A DNA stretch of 64,000 bases from Siphonodentalium dalli (taxonomy: Eukaryota; Mollusca; Scaphopoda; Gadilida; Siphonodentaliidae), in assembly GCA_032622095.1 (NCBI GenBank), contig CP136069.1, forward strand, positions 41,824,194 to 41,888,193, written 5' to 3'. Below, piece by piece: positions 11,452-23,261 of this stretch. A program made the translations under genes and the position numbers. A model generated the notes under the pieces. The model made no database searches, had not been told where the DNA came from, and saw only the letters and a list, made by a program, of their open reading frames with translations. The number at the start of each line of letters is the position of its first letter. Positions within the stretch are counted from its first letter, which is position 1.

Positions 11452-14400
11452 CGATACTGTAAGCCTCTAAACGCCTATCATACCGGTGCATGAACTATAG
11501 ATACTGTACGCCTCTAAACGCCTATCATACCGGTGCATCAACTATAGATACTGTACGCCTCTAAACCCTATCATACCGGTACATCAACTATAGATACTGT
11601 ACGCCTCTAAACCCTATCATACCGGTGCATGAACTATAGATACTGTACGCCTCTAAACGCCTATCATACCGGTGCATCAACTATAGATACTGTACGCCTC
11701 TAAACGCCTATCATACCGGTGCATAAACTATAGATACTGTACGCCTCTAAACGCCTATCATACCGGTGCATCAACTATAGATACCGTACGCCTCTAAACG
11801 CCTATCATACCGGTGCATCAACTATAGATACTGTACGCCTCTAAACCCTATCATACCGGTGCATCAACTATATATACTGTATGCCTCTAAACGCCTATCA
11901 TACCGGTGCATCAACTATAGATACTGCACGCCTCTAAACGCCTGTCATACCGGCGCATCAACTATAGATACTGTACGCCTCTAAGCGCCTATCATACCGG
12001 TGCATCAACTATAGATACTGTATGCCTCTAAACGCCTATCATACCGGTGCATAAACTATAGATACTGTACGCCTCTAAACGCCTATCATACCGATGCATC
12101 AACTATAGATACTGTACGCCTCTAAACGCCTATCATACCGGTGCATCAACTATATATACTGTACGCCTCTAAACGCCTATCATACCGATGCATCAACTAT
12201 AGATACTGTACGCCTCTAAACGCCTATCATACCGGTGCATCAACTACAGATACTGTACGCATCTAAACGCCTGTCATACCGGTGCGTCAACTACAGATAC
12301 CGTACGCCTCCAAACCCTATCATACCGGTTCATCAACTACATATAATATACGCCTCTAAACCCTATCATACCGGTGCATCAACTATAGATACTGTACGCC
12401 TCTAAACGCCTATCATACCGGTGCATCAACTATAGATACTGTACGCCTCTAATCGCCCATCATACCTGGGCATCCACTATAGATACTGTATGCCTCTAAA
12501 CGCCTATCATACCGGTACATCAACTATAGATACTGTACGCCTCTAAACGCCTATCATACCGGTGCATCAACTATAGATACTGTACGCCTCTAATCGCCCA
12601 TCATACCTGGGCATCCACTATAGATACTGTATGCCTCTAAACGCCTATCATACCGGTACATCAACTATAGATACTGTACGCCTCTAAACGCCTATCATAC
12701 CGGTGCATCAACTATATATACTGTACGCCTCTAAACCCCTAGCATACTGGTGCATCAACTATAGATACTGTACGCATCTAAACGCATATCATGCCGGTGC
12801 ATCAACTATATATACTGTACGCCTCTAAACGCCTATCATACCGGAGCACCAACTATAGATAATGCACGCCTCTAAACGCCTATCATACCGGTGCATCAAC
12901 TATAGATAATGTACGCCTCTAAACCCCTATCATACCGGTGCATCAACTATAGATAATGTACGCCTCTAAACCCCTATCATACCGGTGCATCAACTATATA
13001 TACTGTACGCCCCCAAACCATATCATACCGGAGCATCAACTATAGATACTGTACGCTCTAAACGCCTATCATACCGGTACATCAACTATAGATACTGTAC
13101 GCCTCTAAACGCCTATCATACCGGAGCATCAACTATAGATACTGCACGCCTCTAAACGCCTATCATACCGGTGCATCAACTATATATACTGTACGCCTCT
13201 AAACGCCTATCATACCGGAGCATCAACTATAGATAATGTACGCCTCTAAACGCCTATCATACCAGAGCACCAACTATATATACTGTACGCCCCCAAACCA
13301 TATCATACCGGAGCATCAACTATAGATACTGTACGCTCTAAACCCCTATCATACCGGTGCATCAACTATAGATACTGTACGCCCCCAAACCATATCATAC
13401 CGGAGCATCAACTATAGATAATGTACGCCTCTAAACGCCTATCATACCAGAGCACCAACTATAGATACTGTACGCCCCCAAACCATATCATACCGGAGCA
13501 TCAACTATAGATACTGTACGCTCTAAACGCCTATCATACCGGTGCATCAACTATAGATACTGTACGCTCTAAACGCCTGTCATACCGGAGCATCAACTAT
13601 AGATACTGTACGCCTCTAAACGCCTATCATACCGGTGCATCAACTATATATACTGCACGCCTCTAAACGCCTATCATACCGGTGCATCAACTATAGATAC
13701 TGCACGCCTCTAAACGCCTGTCATACCGGAGCATCAACTATAGATACTGCACGCCTCTAAACGCCTATCATACCGGTACATCAACTATAGATACTGTACG
13801 CCTCTAAACGCCTATCATACCGGTGCATCAACTATAGATACTGTACGCCTCTAATCGCCCATCATACCTGGGCATCCACTATAGATACTGTATGCCTCTA
13901 AACGCCTATCATACCGGTACATCAACTATAGATACTGTACGCCTCTAAACGCCTATCATACCGGTGCATCAACTATAGATACTGCACGCCTCTAAACGCC
14001 TGTCATACCGGAGCATCAATTATAGATACTGTACGCCTCTAAACGCCTATCATACCGGTGCATCAACTATAGATACTGTACGCCTCTAAACCCCTATCAT
14101 ACCGGTGCATCAACTATAGATACTGCACGCCTCTAAACGCCTGTCATACCGGAGCATCAACTATAGATACTGCACGCCTCTAAACGCCTATCATACCGGT
14201 GCATCAACTATAGATACTGCACGCCTCTAAACGCATATCATACCGGAGCATCAACTATAGATACTGTACGCCTCTAAACGCCTATCATACCGGTGCATCA
14301 ACTATATATACTGCACGCCTCTAAACGCCTGTCATACCGGAGCATCAACTATAGATACTGCACGCCTCTAAACGCCTATCATACCGGTGCATCAACTATA

Positions 14401-16922
14401 GATACTGCACGCCTCTAAACGCATATCATACCGGTGCATCAACTATATATACTGCACGCCTCTAAACGCCTGTCATACCGGTGCATCAACTATATATACT
14501 GCACGCCTCTAAACGCCTATCATACCGGTGCATCAACTATAGATACTGCACGCCTCTAAACGCCTATCATACCGGTGCATCAACTATAGATACTGCACGC
14601 CTCTAAACGCCTATCATACCGGTGCATCAACTATAGATACTGTACGCCTCTAAACGCCTATCATACCGGTGCATCAACTATAGATACTGTACGCATCTAA
14701 ACGCCTGTCATACCGGAGCATCAACTATAGATACTGTACGCCTCTAAACGCCTATCATACCGGTGCATCAACTATATATACTGCACGCCTCTAAACGCCT
14801 GTCATACCGGAGCATCAACTATAGATACTGCACGCCTCTAAACGCCTATCATACCGGTGCATCAACTATAGATACTGCACGCCTCTAAACGCATATCATA
14901 CCGGAGCATCAACTATAGATACTGCACGCCTCTAAACGCCTGTCATACCGGAGCATCAACTATAGATACTGTACGCCTCTAAACGCCTATCATACCGGTG
15001 CATCAACTATATATACTGCACGCCTCTAAACGCCTATCATACCGGTGCATCAACTATAGATACTGCACGCCTCTAAACGCATATCATACCGGAGCATCAA
15101 CTATAGATACTGTACGCTCTAAACGCCTGTCATACCGGGGCATCAACTATAGATACTGTACGCCTCTAAACGCCTATCATACCGGTGCATCAACTATAGA
15201 TACTGTACGCCTCTAAACGCCTATCATACCGGTGCATCAACTCTAGATACTGTACGCTCTAAACGCCTGTCATACCGGAGCATTAACTATAGATACTGCA
15301 CGCCTCTAAACGCCTATCATACCGGTGCATCAACTATAGATACTGCACGCCTCTAAACGCCTATCATACCGGTGCATCTACTATAGATACTGCACGCATC
15401 TAAACGCCTATCATACCGGTGCATCAACTATAGATACTGCACGCCTCCAAACCATATCATACCGGTGCATCAACTCTAGATACTGCACGCCTCTAAACGC
15501 CTATCATACCGGTGCATCAACTATAGATAATGTACGCCTCTAAACCCCTATCATACCGGTGCATCAACTATAGATAATGTACGCCTCTAAACCCCTATCA
15601 TACCGGTGCATCAACTATAGATAATGTACGCCTCTAAACGCATATCATACCGGTGCATCAACTATAGATACTGCACGCCTCCAAACCATATCATACCGGT
15701 GCATCAACTATAGATACTGCACGCCTCTAAACGCCTATCATACCGGTGCATCAACTATATATACTGTACGCCTCTAAACGCCTATCATACCGGTCCATCA
15801 ACTATAGATAATGTACGCCTCTAAACGCCTATCATACCGGAGCACCAACTATAGATACTGTACGCCTCTAAACGCCTATCATACCAGAGCACCAACTATA
15901 GATACTGTACGCCCCCAAACCATATCATACCGGAGCATCAACTATAGATACTGTACGCTCTAAACGCCTGTCATACCGGAGCATCAACTATAGATACTGT
16001 ACGCTCTAAACGCCTATCATACCGGTGCATCAACTATATATACTGTACGCCCCCAAACCATATCATACCGGAGCATCAACTATAGATACTGTACGCTCTA
16101 AACGCCTGTCATACCGGAGCATCAACTATAGATACTGTACGCCTCTAAACGCCTATCATACCAGAGCACCAACTATAGATACTGTACGCCTCTAAACGCC
16201 TATCATACCAGAGCACCAACTATAGATACTGTACGCCCCCAAACCATATCATACCGGAGCATCAACTATAGATACTGTACGCTCTAAACGCCTGTCATAC
16301 CGGAGCATCAACTATAGATACTGTACGCTCTAAACGCCTATCATACCGGTGCATCAACTATATATACTGTACGCCTCTAAACGCCTATCATACCGCTGCA
16401 TCAACTATAGATACTGTACGCCTCTAAACGCCTATCATACCGCTGCATCAACTATAGATACTGTACGCCTCTAAAAGCCTATCATACAGGTACATCAACT
16501 ATAGATACTGTACGCCTCTAAACCCCTATCGTACCAGTGCATCAACCATAGACAATATACGCCTCTAACAGCCTACCATACCGGTGCATCAATTATAGAT
16601 AATACCGCCTCTAAACCTCTATCATACCGGTGCATCAACTATAGATAATACACGCCTCTAAATGCCTATCATACCGGTGCATCAACTATAGATACTGTAC
16701 GCCTCTAAGCGCCTATCATACCGGTGCATCAACTATAGATACTGTACGCCTCTAAGCGCCTATCATACCGGTGCATCAACTATAGATACTATACACGCCT
16801 CTAAACGCCTATCATACCGGAGCACCAACTCTAGATACGATTCTAAATGCCTATCATACCGGAGCACCAACTACGGATACTGTACGCCTATAAACGCCTA
16901 TCATACCGGTGCATCAACTATA
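11452..16922. repeat. 47-bp satellite array, about 115 units
   Basis: Tandem units of TGTACGCCTCTAAACGCCTA + TCATACCGGTGCATCAACTA + TAGATAC (47 bp) fill about 5.47 kb. Variants shorten the CGCCTCTAAACGCC part by 1-3 bp (CTCTAAACCC, GCTCTAAACG) or swap ACCGGTGCAT for ACCGGAGCAT. Blocks of variants recur together (for example the CATACCTGGGCATCCAC pair at 12464, 12603 and 13863), which points to higher-order amplification. Because 47 is not a multiple of three, the array is not a coding repeat. It sits entirely within GPCR intron 2. Confidence 0.97.
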
Positions 16923-17251
16923 GAACCTAGATGTTTCCTCAATGCCGCAAGGAAAATGAAATCATCGTTAAACCTACATATCTTCAATAAATGATAAATT
17001 GACTTCATATCAGGAAATCCCAAGAGAATTATATAGGTCCTGGGTTAGACGAGGTCAACTTAGCAACTAAAAGCAAATATGTGTATAACTTGACAACGCC
17101 AGAGTAATGAAATCACAACATTCCCTAGACGATACTCAAAAACAGACGGCGTGTATAATGCTCCTAATCTTAAAACCAATACGAAAGCACGCGAGCACTC
17201 CACACAGGGGGAGACAAGTATCGGGAATCAACAGATACAGTCTAATACAGT

Positions 17252-18065
17252 GATGATTAAGTATTGTTTTGTCTGATAATATTATGGCGGTTATCTAGAC
17301 GCAATGGGCAATTTGTGGTTTGATCTAAGAAGTAATTTTGATATAAAAGCGTTTCATGCGATTCGTTGACTGCACATACCGCCGCTTGTGCAACTTTGTG
17401 GTTACGATCGCAGCCATGTGGAAACTTCTTATCAACAAAGGGCAAGGTCTGCGAAAAAATATTCTGACACATGCGGGGGTGGGGTGGGTGTGTGGTTCGA
17501 TGTCGGGAAAAAAACTGTGATGTAGGGTTGATCTGAGAATCAAAATTGACATAAAGTACTTCTGCGATTCGTCGCCATTTGTAGCCAAGATCGCACACAT
17601 GCACCTGGAAACTTCTTATAAGCACATGGCCAGGTTTGCGGAAATTTTCTGACACAAGGTCGGGTGGGATGGGCCTGAATTATATTTTCTGACCCAAAGT
17701 CGGGGTGGGTGGGTGGTGGTCGGAAAATAAGCATGTGACGAATGCAAATGTTTTTTCAATCAGCATATGAGTATGATTATGTTTTCAATAGTGACGAAGG
17801 TACAGTGACGATTAATTGTTGTTTTGTCTGATAATATGATGGCGATTATCCAGACGCAATCGGCAATTAGCTGTTTGATCAAAGAAGTGATTTTGATATA
17901 AAAGCACTTCTGCGAATCGTTGAGTGCACATGCCGTGTTTGTGACCGATATCGCAGGCGCCTGGAAACTTGTTATCAACACAGGGCCAAGTCAGCGAAAA
18001 CATTCTGACGCTGGGTCGGGTGTGTTGGTGGATCTGTTTCGATGTTGAAAAATAAATCTGCCGTG
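17252..18065. repeat. Three-unit segmental repeat, about 270 bp each
   Basis: Units 17252-17528 and 17807-18065 align along their length (TTGTTTTGTCTGATAATAT, CAGACGCAAT, TTTTGATATAAAAGC, GGAAACTT, TTATCAACA). A shorter middle unit (17529-17750) shares the second half. On the minus strand the outer units stay open and give alike peptides (both contain LLYQN.F.DQT.NC.LRLDNRH.IIRQNN). No protein family is recognised, so coding status is open. Confidence 0.7.
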
Positions 18066-18509
18066 GATATGTTTTCAAATCAACATATTTATCAAATAAT
18101 AATTGAAAGTATCAGGTTCATGTATTGTAGGGACGTCTTGTACAGATAACATTAACAAAGTCACTATCCGAAGAATTCGGCCACACATTCAATTATTTTA
18201 TACATACATGCATAAACCTCTAGATGCATGTATGTAATATATTTGTTTTGTGATTTATGCGCTTTTGTGAGTCAATTTCACTCTGCATCGCTTACGATCA
18301 TACAATTTTCCCCGAGGTAAAAAATTCATCTCTATCGAGAAATTGGCCCCACAAAGTCGCCCAAATCATGCAATCGCGAGATGAGACCTTCAAATATACT
18401 GCGCAATACATTATTAAGGAATATTTATTGATAAAGTTATTACTAGTATTATCTTTTTTCATGTTATAAAGTTCTCCGTCAGACCTTCAAAAAGTTTCCA
18501 GATTTTTAA

Positions 18510-18942
18510 AGGCCCATATAATTTCGAGTCACAAATTATTTTTTATAGTGCCTTGATAAAAGGTTTTTAATAACAATCTATGCCATAAAATATTATTAAA
18601 ATACTATAATTCATCACCATTTGAAACGTCTGTGTCTCAGAAGATGCCCATAGGGAAATAGAAAACAGCTGAAATCATTCCCCCGTTATGGCTCCCAGAA
18701 TGCAACAGAATTAAGACACAATGTATTTTCAATGGGAGGGGAAAAACTCTATATATGTTCCCCTTCTATTGAAAATAATGAAACTTGAGCACTGAACACC
18801 AAGTCGGTATCTCAACAAAAACACAGTTTATTACACCGAATACGTTGATAATACAATGTTTTGGAGCTTCCTCCTTCAAATGGTATATAATATAGCATAT
18901 ATTTTATATAAAATAATCTGGGGGTTCGAAAATTGTGAGCCT
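18510..18942. mobile_element. Family E TTAA element, copy 1
   Basis: TTAA at 18506-18509 and 18943-18946. The left end is AGGCCCATATAATTTCGAGT; the right end inverted is AGGCTCACAATTTTCGAAC. The interior matches the copy at 37917-38382 (TTAATAACAATCTATGCCAT, TTTCAATGG hairpin, TTACACCGAATA, CAAATGGTATATAATAT). No transposase. Confidence 0.85.
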
Positions 18943-18990
18943 TTAACTATAGTGGAATGTGATCTCTACGGCTCACGGGCGTACCCATAA

Positions 18991-19436
18991 AGGCCCACTT
19001 AATTTTTGAGTCACCAAATCACAATATGCAAAATATTCCATATTATATACCATTGAAAGAGGAAGCTCCAAAACATTGTATTATCAACTTATCCGGTCGA
19101 TTAAACTGTGAACATGTTGTTTTTGTCAAAGTACCGAGGTGTGTTCTGCGCTTAATTTCGATCTGGTTAGTACTGCCAATTTATTATTCTCAATGGAAGA
19201 GGAATAACTCTATCTCTTAGCTGTGAATTATGATGCATTCTGGGTTAAATGACGGGAGAAGTCTTGGGTGAATCTGAGAATCTGTCACTTGGTGGACACT
19301 CCTTGGCCACAGCTGTTCTGTATTCTGGTGAAATATATATATATATATATATATATTGGTTCCTATTCCAAATGGTATATAATATGGAATATGTTGTTTA
19401 TAATGTGATCTGAGCATTCGAACATTAAGTGGGCCT
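18991..19436. mobile_element. Family E TTAA element, copy 2 (opposite internal order)
   Basis: The left end AGGCCCACTTAATTTTTGAG follows ATAA (a mutated TTAA, 18987-18990). The right end GAACATTAAGTGGGCCT is followed by TTAA at 19437-19440. Compared with copy 1 it is inverted internally and shorter, and it has gained an (AT)n run at 19333-19356. Confidence 0.8.
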
Positions 19437-19460
19437 TTAATGGCATGATCAACGAGTTAA

Positions 19461-20018
19461 GGCAGGGGGGGGGGGGGTGAACAAAAAATTCCGGCACGTA
19501 TGCCGGGGTGGGTGGGTGGTCAAAGCCACCAACAAGCAATTTTTTCCGCAACTAACAGCAACTAAAAAAAAAAATTCCTGCTTGTTTTTTAGTGTTTTGG
19601 CAATGAGTTGGGCTTCAAAACCACTTTGAATGAGAGAAATAATGTAATTCTAACTGGTAAACTGACTGCATGCAGTTATCGTGTTGTATTTTGTTGCAAA
19701 TTATGAAATCCAAGATGGCCGCTGGCAGCCATGTTTTTTTGGCCGAATGACCTCAAAATGACTCATTCCTATTTACATGTCCATGTTAACATCTATGATA
19801 AATAGTATGCACAGAAATTCATATACAGCTGTTTACAGTGAATTTCCCCCCCGCAAATCTCTGTTTTAGTGTTAAAAGGGGGGTGGGTGTCAAAAAATGT
19901 TCGGAAAAAACTGCCGTAAACGGAAATAAATTTGGCGGTGGGGTGGGTGGGTACAAAAATGATCGAAAGGGAAAAAATGCCATACGTGCCTGAATTTTTT
20001 CCCCGACCCCCCCCCTGG
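19461..20018. mobile_element. Element J, TTAA-flanked with G-tract ends
   Basis: TTAA at 19457-19460 and 20019-20022. The left end GGCAGGGGGGGGGGGGTGA + ACAAAAAATTCCGGCACGTA is mirrored at the right (inverted: CCAGGGGGGGGTCGGGG + AAAAAATTCAGGCACGTA). Further G-rich blocks, GGGGTGGGTGGGTGG near 19505 and 19938, lie inside. No ORF of note. Confidence 0.75.
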
Positions 20019-20215
20019 TTAATGCACTCTTATCTGATTCAGATCCGATAACCCATGACGGAGATAACTGTACTTGGAGGGACAGAACTATTCTTTCCAG
20101 ATACTCAATGAAGAGTAACTCTAGAACGTACTGTAGTTCTAACGCGAACAATGTTTTTGTGCCCTCTTTTGAACGTAGTCCTGGTGGTAAAGCTCTATAT
20201 ACCAAATTCCATTAA

Positions 20216-20607
20216 CCCTTTACCCAACAGAACGGCCATGTGCCAATGCATTCTCTTATATATGCGAGTCGACCATAGGTCGCCTCGCATATATAAGAGA
20301 ATGCATTGGCTTAACACATTAAAAATTATAAAAATGTTAAAGAATGTAAGAAAAAATGGTAAAAAGTGTTAAAAAAAGATTTTGTTTAGGCCAATGCATT
20401 CTCTTATATATGCGAGGCGACCTATGGTCGACTCGCATATATAAGAGAATGCATTGGCACAGGGCATAACTGTAACTATCACAATGTGGTCAAGGAGCCG
20501 GTTCCAATGATATCCATATTTGTATGGTTCTATTGAGACAGACCGAAGATATTTTAGGCTGTTGAAGCTTTATTTGGCCGGTTTTGGCCGGTTTGTTGGG
20601 TAAAGGG
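20216..20607. mobile_element. Family A MITE, reverse orientation
   Basis: TTAA at 20212-20215 and 20608-20611. The ends are CCCTTTACCCAACA (inverted repeats). It holds two copies of the hairpin cassette: 20237-20310 with loop GTCGACCATAGGTCGCC, and 20390-20460 with the inverted loop. The 392 bp match the copies at 41258 and 62851 in reverse. It lies about 190 bp downstream of exon 2, inside intron 2. Confidence 0.93.
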
Positions 20608-20796
20608 TTAAGATCCAGATAATAATATAATATAATAACTCATAACTGAGATATACCTGGTGAGCTGTCAATCCATTATACCCCGAATTGTTTTCTTCGA
20701 TAAGTGGGGAGGGGGGGGGGGGTGTAATAAGCGAATCTTTGAATATTTGGTTGCCTAATTAAAAAGTCGTGATTTTTCACGGCCGAATAAACTTAC

Positions 20797-21184
20797 CGGA
20801 GCTTTTTATTGAGATACCGGGTATTTTACTGACCCACAGAACGTATGCTATTTGAAGATAACACCAGGCCATCAAAATGAGAGGTATGATATACAGCCCT
20901 ATTATCATGAACCATTGGTATATGTGTTGTTTGTGTTGGTCCCAGCCAGGCCTGCACGACTGGAGCAGAACGATATGAGCGACCTCTGGTGGCAGGGTAT
21001 GGTCGAAAACGGATGCTGATAGCACTTCCGGAATTGCTATGCCGAACCCCAGCATCCAAATCGCAGTGACGACAAGTATGGCGACCGTCTTGGTGGCCTT
21101 GAATACCAGAGGGAAGCAGATTGCAAGCCATCTTTCACACGCTATTGCGGTCAATGTCAGAACCGAGACGATGAAGGTTACAGG
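20797..21184 (-). CDS. Orexin/allatotropin-type GPCR, exon 2 (TM3 to TM5)
   Basis: Second exon, after a TTTCTCATTTCAG acceptor. It joins exon 1 in frame: ...FLLFFT + PVTFIVSVLTLTAIACERW. It is 388 nt, codes residues 132-260 plus one base, and ends at a G|GTAAGT donor. Visible features: the E/DRY-type motif as ERW (148-150) followed by LAICFPL, the TM4 Trp (W174), an ECL2 Cys (C208) that would pair with C124, the TM5 Pro (P232) in GLYIIPLILMAWCYLQI, and LWVSKIPG entering the third intracellular loop. DRW in place of DRY and a W..IPG stretch after TM5 are recalled features of orexin/allatotropin receptors, which supports that subfamily. Intron 1 (21185-22291, 1,107 bp) holds a three-unit 58-bp tandem repeat. 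Confidence 0.88.
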
Positions 21185-21840
21185 CTGAAATGAGAAATGC
21201 ATGGGACATTATGGACATATATTATTATACAGCAGTATTAGTCAGATAACTATCTAACTGCTAAAACAAACCACTGCTAACCATTTGCCTCAATGATTGT
21301 GGGTGAATAATCAGAGGAACACTTACAACCATGGTGCATGGACATTCGACCAACGCGTGGACCAATATGGAGTTTTGGAAATCATATAACTTTGCCCCAC
21401 GGGAAATATTAGACCAATATATACCTTGCGGTGTGGTGAGAGATCGTAGTAAATGTTAGAGAAACTATAGTCTGCTGATAAACTCCACGCAACACCGACC
21501 GTGAGTTGTTGCGCACGAGTGGCCGCGCCTTATTTAATGTATGGCACATTTCGTGTCTCTTTGGCAACTAACCAAATCGCTGTGGAAATAATGCATATGA
21601 TTATAGCGGTCTTTCTGATTATGGTAACAATTTCCCGCCTCCGGCAGATAGTCTGTTATGCCTTGTAGGCGAAGTTAGAAGTTTTTCAATAAAAACCTCC
21701 CTATGGTTGAAATTTGTACGCTGGATGTGGGGTGCTGTACGTGCAACATGGTAATACTATGAATAGAGATAACTTCCTGTATGAATGAATGAGGGGCATG
21801 CCTTGGTTGATTGCAGGAGGCTATCACCCACATGAATCCA

Positions 21841-22009
21841 GAATACCAGTTAACAGAGGGGTGAATACTGACTTACTATCAGCAAGGTGGTGAACACTGA
21901 ATACCAGTTAACAGAGGGGTGAATACTGACTTACTGTCAGCAAGGGGGTGAATACTGAATACCAGTTAACAGAGGGGTGAATACTGACTCAGTAAAGGGG
22001 GTGAATACT
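21841..22009. repeat. 58-bp tandem repeat, three units, in GPCR intron 1
   Basis: Units starting GAATACCAGTTAACAGAGGG lie at 21841, 21899 and 21957; the third is shortened to 53 bp. The rest of intron 1 (21185-21840 and 22010-22291) shows nothing recognisable. Confidence 0.9.
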
Positions 22010-22291
22010 GAATACTAGAGAGATGTTCGGTGTATATCAGCGAGCTATCAATTGTAAATAATCGGTGGCCATTTTGGTAGCCATCTGCAAATACTGACAG
22101 TATCCAATCAGTGGCAAGTACGTCAACGCCGAGCCATGTCTGTATAATTAAAATTTAACTATAAATACCGTTGATGATTTCATTATATATATATCTTTTA
22201 TTCCTCCATTTCTGGACGGCCTACTGGGATTAATTAATTATATCCAGTTAAAACATGTTCGTGTCCCATACACGAGCATACAAACACTTAC

Positions 22292-22684
22292 CGTGAAAAA
22301 TAGTAAGAATTTGCACATTCCAACACCTAGAAACCACGATTCGGTGACATCCTGTACAAGTGTTGGTGGCAGACATATCAACAGGAGTGTAAAATCAGCT
22401 ATGGCCAAATTCACAATGAATATATTTGTCACTGTTTGTAGGGTTTTGTTTCGGAAAACAGCGAAACACACGAGAAAATTCCCAGCAATTCCAACCACGA
22501 ACACGGTGAAATATAAGAGAATAAATATCCATTCATAATGTTCCGGGTAGATATAATTGTATACGTTGTCCTCGTATTCTTCTACAGTGTGGCAATATTC
22601 ATTCCAGCACGTCACGTTGTCCCCATCTGATGACACGTTCGTGTTGTTGGCCGGTACGATAGTGGAGAGTTCTGAGTCTTCCAT
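22292..22684 (-). CDS. Orexin/allatotropin-type GPCR, exon 1 (N-terminus to start of TM3)
   Basis: First coding exon of a rhodopsin-class peptide GPCR, a plasma-membrane receptor. It reads 131 codons from the ATG at 22684 to a G|GTAAGTG donor and ends in phase 0. The extracellular N-terminus (residues 1-50) carries N-glycosylation sequons at N13, N16 and N23. TM1 is about 51-77 with the GN pair at 68-69. TM2 is about 86-110 with LAIAD (D97, the sodium-site Asp). The first extracellular loop has ESW (W117) and the disulfide Cys is C124. The TVTNIFIVNLAIAD and CLPPTLVQDVTESW stretches resemble orexin and insect allatotropin receptors. No separate signal peptide is seen, as usual for this class. 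No TATA box or promoter could be assigned upstream. The GPCR call is firm; the subfamily rests on motif similarity. Confidence 0.88.
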
Positions 22685-22873
22685 TTATGAAAACGTCTTT
22701 CTGCAATGATAAATAAACCGTGAATTGATGTTCGGTACAACGGATCTGGTTTACTTGAAAATTAAAGCCCCATGGCTGTTTCAGCTCCAAAATACACATA
22801 ATAATATTCGCTTTTGATTTTTTCCTGTTATCGAAATAGGTCAATAAGTACTTGAACTATACCTTTCTACTGG

Positions 22874-23261
22874 CGGGATTTTTTTTACCCTGTGCCAATG
22901 CATTCTCTTATATATGCGAGTCGATCATAGGTCGCCTCGCATATATAAGAGAATGCATTGGCCTTACAATTTTAATAATTTGTCCTTGTATTCTTTAACA
23001 ATTTTATAATTTCACCCATACAGAGCCCCAGACAAACATGAGCAGACGACACTCTTCTATATGCTTCTATATATGTGTGGGGCTCCCTGCAGGGTAATGG
23101 ATGTTTTTTATTTTATGTCCTAAAAATTGTAAGAAACATTTATTTAAAAAAAATGATAAAAAAAATTGTTAGGCCAATGCATTCTCTTATATATGCGAGG
23201 CGACCTATGGTCGACTCGCATATATAAGAGAATGCATTGGCACAGGGTAAAAAAAATCCCG
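22874..23261. mobile_element. Palindromic element with double hairpin cassette, non-TTAA ends
   Basis: Ends are CGGGATTTTTTTTACCCTGT and its inverse. Two cassette hairpins (22892-22962 and 23173-23243) carry the same arms and mirrored loops as family A. The outer sequence differs from A, and no TTAA flank is visible. It lies just upstream (5') of the GPCR start codon, on the gene's promoter side. Confidence 0.8.

Larger units (their letters stand above)
18249..19456. mobile_element. Family G element split by two family E insertions
   Basis: Pieces 18249-18505, 18943-18990 and 19437-19456 read continuously against the G copies at 38951 and 55670: ATAAAGTTCTCCGTCAGACC, TTCAAAAAGTTTCCAG, then GTGGAATGTGATCTCTACGG, then TGGCATGATCAACG. 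The gaps are exactly the two E elements. The left G end could not be placed. Confidence 0.6.

Noticed and set aside
14998-15216. A 72-codon ORF with repeated peptide within the 47-bp satellite
   Set aside because: The unit length is not a multiple of three; this ORF survives only where units are shortened, so it is chance.
11452-16922. CRISPR-like array
   Set aside because: Units are contiguous with no unique spacers, and the window is eukaryotic.
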